DNA of 34,482 nucleotides from Trichomonas tenax (Eukaryota; Parabasalia; Trichomonadida; Trichomonadidae). The position numbers and the translations under genes were made by a program. The stretch covers positions 1 to 34,482 of the forward strand of contig JALKBU010000538.1 in NCBI GenBank assembly GCA_023091735.1, read 5' to 3'. This document shows, one piece after another, positions 8,852-17,005 of this stretch; within the stretch, counting starts at the first letter, position 1, and each line of letters opens with the position of its first letter. The notes under the pieces were generated by a model that had not been told where the DNA came from, searched no databases, and was given only the letters and a program-made list of their open reading frames with translations.

Positions 8852-11377
8852 CTATTTAGGGGTATATCTGGGGAACTTTGATTGAGGAAGGAAGTCCTCA
8901 GCAGTGAAGTTAAGCACTGCTTCTCTTGATTGTGTTTTCTTGGATTTCTTTATGTTCTTCTTCAATCTCTTTTCGGCACTTTCAACAATAAGAACAGGAT
9001 TGAATTTCAACTGGAATCTGCTTTCACTCTTGACATGTAATGAAGCATCAATATAGTCAACAGTAAGTTTCTGTGGATTTTGGCTTTCTTCTTCTTCAAC
9101 GATGATATTTTCATCCTTGAAATCAACAGACTCGAGCTTCTTGAAGAAACTCGGAACTGAAGCTTCTTTCGTTATTTTAGGAGATTGTTGTGTTTGACTG
9201 GATGCCTGAGATTGAAATGATTGACTGCTCGATTGAGACATGAAGTTTGAAGCTAAATTCAAGAATGCTTTTCTTCTGTTAATGAGGGAACTTGATTTTG
9301 CAGCATTTGTAACTTTAGGAGGTGGCTCATCTATTACTTTGTGAAAGATTGTAGCAGAATTGAAGTTTGCGTCTGAGATCCTCTTCTTGAGGTATTCATT
9401 GGAGCTTTCAATAATCTTTGGATGCATTGTGTAGACACCTCTAAGATTATCGCTACTAATCGAAGGAGAGATCGATCTTTTCACGACGTTAGTCTGGCTT
9501 GGAAACAGCATTGACTTTGAAGGTGTTAAAGTCTGTGATTGTACTTTGTCATCTTCGCTGTCAGTGTCTGGTTCTTCAGCAACGAGTTTTGGTATGGAAA
9601 TAATTGACTTTGGAAGCGTTGATTGAAGATTTGTAGTCACATGTATTTCGGGTGTTTTACTTGCACTTGATTTTTGCTGCTGTGACTGAGAGCTTGATGA
9701 TTTAATCGAATTAAATAGTTGCGTGAGTGTATCTGTGTCTATAGTTTGATTTCTGGACTGTTTAACTTTCTCACGATAAGCGGCTCTCTTTTCTTGTTTC
9801 GCTTTCTTTTTAGCCTCTTCAGCATCGCGTTTAAATGCTTCTTCTGGTGTTAATATTTTGAATTCAGTGGGACCATTAGAATTCTCATTTACCTTTGTAA
9901 CATATTTGAATTCTTTCTGTGGTGAATTAACTTGTCTTGGGATTTCTAAATTCACTTTGATGATATCATTTTCTATTGGTGTTTCTGTTTGATTGATAGC
10001 TGTAATTTTTGGATTTGTCTTTGGTTGTGGCAAATCAATGAGCGAAATGTTGCTTGGAAGAACAGGAGCTTTAAACAAATACTGAGAACTCGATTCGTTT
10101 TGTTCTTCAGTTTCTTGATTTTCATTAGATTTTGTTACGTTTTGTTCTTCATTTTTAGGTGTTGGATTAGATTCTGGTGTGCTTTCATTTGTTGATGCTT
10201 CTGTTTTCTTCGTTTTTCGATTTCGAAGTTTTTTAGTTTTAGATTTCTTATCGTCAATGTGATCAAACTCTGGATTGGTGAATAGAAATTCCTTTGATTG
10301 ATCTATCGCTTGTGTATCATATTTATCAGGATCAAACTGTGATTTAGAATTTGTCGCAATATCTTTCAAGAATGCCATGAAATTTTTATAATAAAGCTTA
10401 CAGTTGTTGATATGCTGTATATTTTTGATGATGTCTGGTTCTATTCTCACGATATTTTTAATTGCAGATTCTAATTTGTTGAATGCATCTTTTTGTTCTT
10501 CATCAATACTTCTTGTAACTTTATCCGATTGATTATTACATTTACATTTATCAAGAATCGCTGATTGTAATTTTTGAATTGTATTTTTGTAATCTATTTC
10601 AGTAATGCCCAAATTTTGTTCAACCATTTCTTCTGATGTCATATTTGGACTATTGTCCTCTCTTTTAATTGACACTGTCGTTTGAAATGGAGGAGTAATT
10701 GTAAATCTTAATGATCCAAGCACAGAAGTAACGGCAACACATCCTCCTTCGAGTTTTGGTGAAGAATCTTCAATTGAGTCTTCGATTTTCAACTGTTTTT
10801 GTACTTTAAATTTTGTATTTTCAATAATAGTTGTATTATCCATCTTAGGAGGTATAGCTTGAACCTTCGGTGTACTGCTCATTACTTCTGATAGTGTTGG
10901 ATGGTAAATATCTGTTTTTGCTTTTTTCGGAGAATAAGTATCCGCATTAGATAGTTGTAAAACCGGAGATTTGCCTTTGCTCGATTGTAGATATTGAAAA
11001 ACAACGCGTGCTTTTGTACTATAATTTTTATCAATTTGATCTGTACCAAAAATTTCCTCGATATCACTCCTATTGATCAACGCTTCGCTGTAGTAGTTCT
11101 TTTCCAATAGCGAAGAAAGCTTTGCGGGATTCACTTGAAAATATTGTTTAACAGTGATTTGAATTATTTTGAGTTCTTCATCATCAATGGGCACAATATG
11201 AATAGGTGTGTGCATGAATATCGGAACAAGTGATTTTTGCTGTGCTTTCTTTTCATCTTTTATTGAAGATTTTAGAGAAAACTGAAGAGAACTAGGCGAC
11301 TTCATACCTGATAACCAACTGGGCTGACTGCCACCCTGTGAACTATCCTTCGGCGGAGCGAGGGAAAAGTTCATCAT
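8852..11377 (-). CDS. Long disordered Ser/Gln/Lys-rich protein of unknown function
   Basis: 841 residues from ATG 11377. The frame is open to 11422, but that codon is TTG; two consecutive ATGs occur at 11377 and 11374. Most of the protein is low complexity: Ser/Gln runs (SSSQSQQQKSSASK, SQSSSQSFQSQASSQTQQS), Pro-rich spacers and many Lys-Lys pairs (KKSKTKKLRNRKTKK), with a short charged coiled-coil-like helix (EEAFKRDAEEAKKKAKQEKRAAYREKVKQ in pieces). A more ordered segment is the region NTIQKLQSAILDKCKCNNQ. Basic nuclear-targeting-like clusters and disorder suggest a nuclear, chromatin- or cytoskeleton-associated protein, but no domain is recognised. Lesser AT bias in third positions than in intergenic DNA and an uninterrupted frame support a real gene. 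Confidence 0.8.
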   Translation of the reverse strand: MMNFSLAPPKDSSQGGSQPSWLSGMKSPSSLQFSLKSSIKDEKKAQQKSLVPIFMHTPIHIVPIDDEELKIIQITVKQYFQVNPAKLSSLLEKNYYSEALINRSDIEEIFGTDQIDKNYSTKARVVFQYLQSSKGKSPVLQLSNADTYSPKKAKTDIYHPTLSEVMSSTPKVQAIPPKMDNTTIIENTKFKVQKQLKIEDSIEDSSPKLEGGCVAVTSVLGSLRFTITPPFQTTVSIKREDNSPNMTSEEMVEQNLGITEIDYKNTIQKLQSAILDKCKCNNQSDKVTRSIDEEQKDAFNKLESAIKNIVRIEPDIIKNIQHINNCKLYYKNFMAFLKDIATNSKSQFDPDKYDTQAIDQSKEFLFTNPEFDHIDDKKSKTKKLRNRKTKKTEASTNESTPESNPTPKNEEQNVTKSNENQETEEQNESSSQYLFKAPVLPSNISLIDLPQPKTNPKITAINQTETPIENDIIKVNLEIPRQVNSPQKEFKYVTKVNENSNGPTEFKILTPEEAFKRDAEEAKKKAKQEKRAAYREKVKQSRNQTIDTDTLTQLFNSIKSSSSQSQQQKSSASKTPEIHVTTNLQSTLPKSIISIPKLVAEEPDTDSEDDKVQSQTLTPSKSMLFPSQTNVVKRSISPSISSDNLRGVYTMHPKIIESSNEYLKKRISDANFNSATIFHKVIDEPPPKVTNAAKSSSLINRRKAFLNLASNFMSQSSSQSFQSQASSQTQQSPKITKEASVPSFFKKLESVDFKDENIIVEEEESQNPQKLTVDYIDASLHVKSESRFQLKFNPVLIVESAEKRLKKNIKKSKKTQSREAVLNFTAEDFLPQSKFPRYTPK

Positions 11378-11422
11378 TCTTTCACTATAAAATCTATAAA
11401 AAATATAAGAAAAAATAATCAA

Positions 11423-12672
11423 GACAGAAGTGTTTTAACCCTCAAATTTGGTTTTTAGCGACCAAAATTGGCAAAATTAGCATTACCATTATGTAAATGT
11501 TATAATAAACCATATTTTAAAAAGTGAATAAGGTTAAAAGTCACGTTTTTTCACCATTTATTTGACACTGTTTACATTAATAAAATAGTATATATGATGC
11601 TAATTATTTTTCCATCGTTTTTATTTTTGAATACTTTATTTCTTTTAATCAATAATTTCAGCAAATTCATTGGGAGGCTATGAGTATAAGTTGGTGTATC
11701 ACATTAAAAACATGTAATATGTACATACATCTATGCATATTGTCGTCTCCGCAATGATTTCGTGTATTTATAAATTAAGATACTGAACAAATATTCAATT
11801 AGGAGCTTGTATTATTTGTAATATGTTACTATTCTGTTGGCATGTGATATAATTATAATAAATATTGCTATTTACTCAATAATAAGCTGATATCAAATTG
11901 TTAATGAAAAATATGAAACGATATTATATATGTTTAACACTACAAATATGTATGGCATCACATAAGAGTTATATCTGCCCATACATGTTTGATCTGGTTC
12001 TGATCCCCAGAGTTGATACACTTCTATCAAGACAAAAAATCAAGCGGCAGAATTATCCATACAATCACCTATTTTATCACCGTTCGAGTGGGTATCATTA
12101 TATTTCGAGCAAAGTTCAACCTCGTGTCCATCTAACGACAGTGAACGAATTGCACAAAAAAACACATTTTTAACAGTGAATCACTGTGTCTTACATATAA
12201 CTCTTCTTATGTATCGACAGCACAATATCCTTCTAAGCTAATATCTATAAATCATAGAAATACGATTCAAAATTCGGCACATATCCATATTTATAAGAAA
12301 GTGACTATTGAAAATAATTTTACATATAATATTTAGTGTTAATGCCCATTAATGTTTTTGATCTTTTCGTTTTTAACTTAAAAAGGACGAAAATGCTACA
12401 AATTTCACTAAAATTTTTTGATTCATGATTTTTTTGCTTTACAGTTACTGGCCATCTATAGTCAAAACATTATCTCTGAGGTAACTTTTACGGTAAATAT
12501 TCATTTTAAGCGATTTTTGTGATGAATTTTGAAGATGAAAATTAATAAAATAAACATGCCTAATTTCGATGCCAGCATGTTGCCACAGCCGAGTATATTA
12601 TATTTCTAATCAAAAGAGTTCCGAAGTTATAAGTTGTTCGGTTCTCCTCTAAAAATTGCTAAAAATCTAATA
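11423..12672. other. Gene-free region
   Basis: About 1.25 kb without a convincing gene. A 91-codon frame (11898-12173) has composition like random AT-rich DNA. Visible structure: TTTGACA at 11561-11567, an odd palindrome ACAGTGAATCACTGT at 12173-12187, and an imperfect inverted repeat (ACATAAGAGTTATAT at 11960-11974 against 12195-12212, with 3 extra bases in the right arm). Confidence 0.5.
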
Positions 12673-12689
12673 GTTTACAAAATAATCGT
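12673..12689 (+). promoter_or_regulatory. GTTTACAAAATAATCGT upstream element
   Basis: This 17-base string lies 28 bases before the ATG at 12701 and recurs identically at 16957-16973, 49 bases before the ATG at 17006. Shorter versions (TTTACAAA) lie just before 21557 and, on the minus strand, before 3857. It is a candidate promoter or factor-binding element. Confidence 0.45.
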
Positions 12690-12700
12690 CCAAAAAATAA

Positions 12701-13609
12701 ATGCTTGCTTCACTACCACGTTTCTTTGCACAAGCTCCTTCACCACCACCGAATTTCGATGCACAGCCAAAGAGGACATCAGTTGCTGGTGTTGGAAGGC
12801 TCGTTTTGACAATCGGCAATAAGGGCGGTGTCGGAAAATCAACAATTGCAGTCAACACAGCACTCGCGCTCGCCAAGGCAGGCAACAGAGTCGGCATTTT
12901 CGATGCTAATATCTACTCACCGGACATTCCAAAAATCATGGGCACATTAAATATGATGATTATGCCAGATAAGAACCACAGCTTCTTACCAATCACCGTT
13001 GGCGGCATCCAGCAGGTCTCTGTTGGCAATGTCATCGGCAAGAAAGATTCTCTCGGCTGGAAGGCTCCTTACGTCGGTGCTGTTCTCGGCGATTTCCTCA
13101 AGAAGGCCTACTGGAAGGACCTCGACTATCTTATCGTCGATACTCCACCAGGAACAGGCGACATTCACATGGCTTTGTGCACATTGTTCAAGGCTGATGG
13201 TGCTATCGTTGTTACAACACCAGACTCGCTCTCATACATGGACGCATGCCGCTCTATCGATATGCTCAACAGCATGCCTTTGCCAATTATTGGTGTTGTC
13301 GAGAACAAGGGACCACGCCAGTGCCCAACATGCAACAAGATCTCCCCACACAACCCAGTCGCTGCTGCTGATACACTCGCAAAGAACTACAAGGTCGAGA
13401 AGATTTGCGCTATCCCAACAATCCCAGAAATCGTAGATGCCTGCGATGCTGGAAACCCAGCTTACACATCTGTTAACAACGAGGAGATGAAGAAGTGCTT
13501 CGACAAGATCGCTCAACAGATCATGAAGAAGCTTCCAAAGCGCACACCAGAAATCCCAACATTTGTCCCAGATACACCACCACCACAGCCAGCTGAGTTC
13601 AAAGACTGA
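12701..13609 (+). CDS. Hydrogenosomal Ind1/Mrp-type Fe-S scaffold ATPase
   Basis: 302 residues. The N-terminus MLASLPRFFAQAP is a typical trichomonad hydrogenosomal presequence (Arg two residues before the likely cleavage at RFF/A). The P-loop is the deviant Walker A KGGVGKST (41-48). The region DANIYSPDIPKIMG (68-81) and the Walker B LDYLIVDTPPGTGDIH (141-156) match the Mrp/Ind1/Nbp35 family. The paired cysteines CPTC (208-211), which hold the bridging Fe-S cluster in a homodimer, are present. Mitochondrial Ind1 assists Fe-S insertion into complex I; in hydrogenosomes likely clients are the NADH-dehydrogenase module, ferredoxin or hydrogenase (inference). The motif before CPTC is ENKGPRQ instead of the usual ENMS-type. 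Third positions are rich in C/G, which suggests strong expression. The C-terminus is Pro-rich. Confidence 0.92.
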   Translation: MLASLPRFFAQAPSPPPNFDAQPKRTSVAGVGRLVLTIGNKGGVGKSTIAVNTALALAKAGNRVGIFDANIYSPDIPKIMGTLNMMIMPDKNHSFLPITVGGIQQVSVGNVIGKKDSLGWKAPYVGAVLGDFLKKAYWKDLDYLIVDTPPGTGDIHMALCTLFKADGAIVVTTPDSLSYMDACRSIDMLNSMPLPIIGVVENKGPRQCPTCNKISPHNPVAAADTLAKNYKVEKICAIPTIPEIVDACDAGNPAYTSVNNEEMKKCFDKIAQQIMKKLPKRTPEIPTFVPDTPPPQPAEFKD

Positions 13610-14089
13610 AAATAACTACTATTATAATGGATGAATGTCCAGCTTATTTATAAAAGAATAACTTAGAAATACCATAATCAGCCACTATATTTACAAATCC
13701 TCAAACCAACAACATAATGAATTCAAATATATTTTCAATTCTGAAACTAAGTTTTAAGAATTTTGGTTTCACTGCTAATGCACATGGTTGCTTGAATGAA
13801 TTAATAATGAACTCGTTAATGAAAAAATCAAAATACAATATATAAATAAATTCATCAAATAAATTAAATAAATGATAAAAATCAGTTTGATGTTCACTAT
13901 TTCTTCTTCAATAATGTTATTTGAACATATTCTCATCGACTCATTTCGAATATCAAAATTTGATAAATTAATATAACTTATGAGTTGTTGGGAATCAAAT
14001 GGCTGATTGAAGTATATTCAGATGTTAAAGTGAAAACATTGACAACAACGAAAAATGGAATGAGCTGGAAATGTGACATTAGTTACATC
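13610..14089. other. AT-rich intergenic region and 5' flank
   Basis: 480 bp with no gene signal. It includes the 3' flank of the Ind1-like gene and the promoter of the RasGAP-like gene. The stretch 13985-14089 is open in the RasGAP frame but begins with TTG and is considered untranslated. Confidence 0.5.
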
Positions 14090-16612
14090 ATGAGTGAGGA
14101 CGAAAATTCGAAAACAAAGCGTCTTCTCGAGGAACTCGCCTATCAGCAGCGCGAACTAGTCCGCACAGACCAACTTCTTCACTCCCAACAGGCAAAACAA
14201 GAAGAATTGACAAATGAAATGCTTGGATTTTCAAAAGATTTAATTTGCCAACTTCACTTGCTTTCATTGGTGAGAGCAAGAATCGTTAACGAGAAAATGT
14301 ACACTGTTAATCAAATCGTTAATCTGCAGGCTTTTAAAGGTCTGAAATTCTCACCTCTTGAATATTGCCCAAATTTTGTTGAGCCAAACATATTGAACCA
14401 CTACATGTTCTTCGCAGGTTATTTAAGACGTCATCCAAAAGTTTTAGCAAAAATATTTTACGATTATTGTAGAATTAATCCGAAGAAATCATATACAATG
14501 GCTTATTCCGCATTCCTAACACTGTTCCAGCAGGGGTGGTGCATTGAAGAAGACGCCCTCCTTGCAGAAACTTTATGTCATATGGCAGACTTGCAATTCA
14601 AGTTCCAAGATAATGCTCACGTCGAAGTCATTCCAAATCCACCACGAATCCTCAAATTTGCGCTCTCTACAACTGATGCTGCTGTCGCATCACAGACTCC
14701 ATTCTCAACCTTTTTGACTGCTTATTTATTCAACGGTGCATCAATGTCATTCTTGCAATCAGCTCTTGCGCCAATCATTATCAAGCTTCAATCACTTTCT
14801 CAGCTTTATTTCACACGATCGACATTCGAAGTCTCAGAAACAACAATGACTGCTCCTCTCGCATACTGGAATGAAATTGCTCGCTATGCACACATGGTTT
14901 ATGACTCCATGCTTAAATGCCATGAACTTCTTCCACCAGGTTTATTCTCTGTTCTTGAGTACCTCAAGAACAGAGGAGCAAACCTCAACATTCTCTTCTT
15001 CGAAAGCTTCGTTAACCGTGCCCTTGAGAACACAGCTGTTCTCGGTCTCCTCCCATGGCATCCAGGTCACCAGGACTGGCATCCATCAAAGGATATCGCT
15101 GATATTTTCAGATCGAAATTCCTTAATTCACTCCCAACATCATCTCTCAACCACCTCAACAAGCTCTTAGCTGGCAACAAGGAATACGATGCCATCGATC
15201 TAGATAAGTTCTTCTCAGTCTTTGCTTCCCCATTCAAGGGAACATCACTCTGGATTTCTGAAACAGAGCTCCTTGCTACAAATCCATCATTCCCGAAGGA
15301 AGTTCTTATCAATGGCTGCGATTTGATTTTGCTTCATGAAGCTGCTTTGGCTGTTAAAAACATCGATGACCCAGATCTCACAAAGACGATTCAGAGACTT
15401 GGCGAAGTTCCAAAGAAGAAGCCAGAAGCCCAAGAACACTTCAGAGTTGTCATCACAAGGCAGAAAGAGATCTCTCAGGCTGCCAAGAACTTGGTTTCAG
15501 TTTCTCTTTTCTCACCAGAAAGTGTCATTTCAGAGAAGCGTAATGATCCTTATGCAGATCAATTATGTGATATCATCGCTGGTCTTCCAGACTTCCAGAA
15601 CTGCATCAATGCCATGAAGCCACCGAACTTACACTCTTTCATCGAGTCAATGAGAGTCATTGCACCACTCTTCTTGAAGCAGAATCAGATTCTCAAAGCA
15701 GACAGCGTTCTTGATTATGCTCTTAACAACATCAATGATGATGAAGGACTTGTTAAGCGTGTCATTGCAGTTCAAGAAAGCAGAGCTGCATGGGGCTTGA
15801 GAGCAACAGACAGAACGTCTTCTCTTCACTCTCAGCATGAAAACATTTCATCTTCTATGCAGACCGTCAATGAGATCAGAAACAACGTCCAGAGCCACTT
15901 GTTGCTCCAAGTTGTCGATCTCCTTGTCAACGGCGAGCTTTGCCAGACATATAGAGAAGCTATGTTACGTGCACATGAATTTTTGAATGATAATGAGTTA
16001 TTCAGGAAGCAAGCTGCTAAAATCACTGATGGCGCAACCGCAATCCTTAACGACCTTAAGATCGATGAGTTAAAGATCAAGCAAATCTGCAGAATTTTGT
16101 TCTTCAAGCTGACAGATCATATAACGTTCAGAAAGTATACACATACAGATCCACTCGTTTGGAAGCGCTCCATCATTATTACTAAGATTTTAGAAACCCA
16201 TAACTCAGAAATCATCGAGCAGTGTCTTACACAAGGTGGCGATTACTTGAGACAAAGATTGCATTACCTTGAAAGAGCTGCTGACCTTCTGGGTCACATC
16301 AGAGAAAACTCTGGTGTTTCCATCATTTTGCATTATGCAATGGAAGTTTCAGATATCGTTAAGACATTAGTTGCTACTTGCCCTCAACTTGATTTCAATT
16401 CATGCGTATCTTGGGTGCTCGTCTCAGCAAAGACAAAGCACATTTACCTCATTGGAAAGTTCATTCAACACTTTTTGCTCAGTGACATTGTCATTGAGTC
16501 GCTTTTCACAAAGCATGAGGTAAACTTAATAGGAATCGTTCCACAAGCTATTCCACTCCTTGTCGATCAATGCAAGCAGTGGGATAGGAGAATTGATGAC
16601 TCATGGAAATAA
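14090..16612 (+). CDS. RasGAP-like domain protein
   Basis: 840 residues from ATG 14090 (MSEDENSKTKRLLEEL). ATG 14060 is in frame and would add 10 residues; the frame upstream of that has only TTG. Residues about 5-45 form a coiled-coil-like helix (LLEELAYQQRELVRTDQLL). Residues about 105-325 resemble the RasGAP fold as seen in GAPVD1/RME-6: a segment with FFAGYLRRHPKVLAKIF, then TPFSTFLTAYLFNGASMSFL, and FFESFVNRALENTAVLGLLP where RasGAPs have F-x-x-P-A-I-x-x-P. A clear arginine finger cannot be pointed out, so activity is uncertain. The rest (about 400-840) is helical and unassigned; no VPS9 domain is evident. The role is likely regulation of a small GTPase in trafficking or signalling. The stop TAA lies inside an AATAAA. 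Confidence 0.75.
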   Translation: MSEDENSKTKRLLEELAYQQRELVRTDQLLHSQQAKQEELTNEMLGFSKDLICQLHLLSLVRARIVNEKMYTVNQIVNLQAFKGLKFSPLEYCPNFVEPNILNHYMFFAGYLRRHPKVLAKIFYDYCRINPKKSYTMAYSAFLTLFQQGWCIEEDALLAETLCHMADLQFKFQDNAHVEVIPNPPRILKFALSTTDAAVASQTPFSTFLTAYLFNGASMSFLQSALAPIIIKLQSLSQLYFTRSTFEVSETTMTAPLAYWNEIARYAHMVYDSMLKCHELLPPGLFSVLEYLKNRGANLNILFFESFVNRALENTAVLGLLPWHPGHQDWHPSKDIADIFRSKFLNSLPTSSLNHLNKLLAGNKEYDAIDLDKFFSVFASPFKGTSLWISETELLATNPSFPKEVLINGCDLILLHEAALAVKNIDDPDLTKTIQRLGEVPKKKPEAQEHFRVVITRQKEISQAAKNLVSVSLFSPESVISEKRNDPYADQLCDIIAGLPDFQNCINAMKPPNLHSFIESMRVIAPLFLKQNQILKADSVLDYALNNINDDEGLVKRVIAVQESRAAWGLRATDRTSSLHSQHENISSSMQTVNEIRNNVQSHLLLQVVDLLVNGELCQTYREAMLRAHEFLNDNELFRKQAAKITDGATAILNDLKIDELKIKQICRILFFKLTDHITFRKYTHTDPLVWKRSIIITKILETHNSEIIEQCLTQGGDYLRQRLHYLERAADLLGHIRENSGVSIILHYAMEVSDIVKTLVATCPQLDFNSCVSWVLVSAKTKHIYLIGKFIQHFLLSDIVIESLFTKHEVNLIGIVPQAIPLLVDQCKQWDRRIDDSWK

Positions 16613-16850
16613 ATTTAATTTTGCATGTTTCATTATTCAAATAGAATCGTGTTTCTAATTCCAACATATATGAGAAATTAAAGCTCAAAAATGAATTATA
16701 TATAATCAAATAAAATGAATTTTAAGAAAATATGCTTTATTTTCGTTTACTTTCTGAAAAATATGCTATAGCAGCTGCTGTTTGTTAAATAGTTTAATAT
16801 CAAACCAACATAGGATATATTTATAATGCAAAAAAATAAAAGATATATTT

Positions 16851-16940
16851 TTTGACATGTAATTTTTAATTTTGACAGTATATCATTTGAATGACTTACA
16901 AAATTATCATAATTTTGACAAGTAAATTTCATTTTTGACA
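16851..16940 (+). promoter_or_regulatory. Four TTTGACA repeats upstream of the phosphodiesterase
   Basis: TTTGACA occurs at 16851-16857, 16871-16877, 16914-16920 and 16934-16940, all in the same orientation. The spacing is 20, 43 and 20 bases, and the last copy is 72 bases before the ATG. Single copies occur at 25357-25363 (42 bases before ATG 25399), 27517-27523 (64 before ATG 27581) and 3881-3887 (44 before ATG 3925). A factor-binding site is likely but unproven. Confidence 0.45.
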
Positions 16941-16956
16941 ATAATTAGTTTCAGTT

Positions 16957-16973
16957 GTTTACAAAATAATCGT
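16957..16973 (+). promoter_or_regulatory. GTTTACAAAATAATCGT upstream element, second copy
   Basis: Identical to 12673-12689 over 17 bases; 49 bases before the ATG of the phosphodiesterase gene. Confidence 0.45.
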
Positions 16974-17005
16974 AAAATTTTAGCATTCACGTTTTTATTA
17001 GTGTA

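Larger units (their letters stand above)
16613..17005. other. Intergenic region with dense promoter-like motifs
   Basis: 393 bp without a gene. Its right half carries four TTTGACA copies and the GTTTACAAAATAATCGT element, annotated separately. Confidence 0.55.

Noticed and set aside
11898..12173. 91-codon frame
   Set aside because: Starts at TTG, composition like translated AT-rich intergenic DNA, no promoter motif nearby and no similarity recognised.
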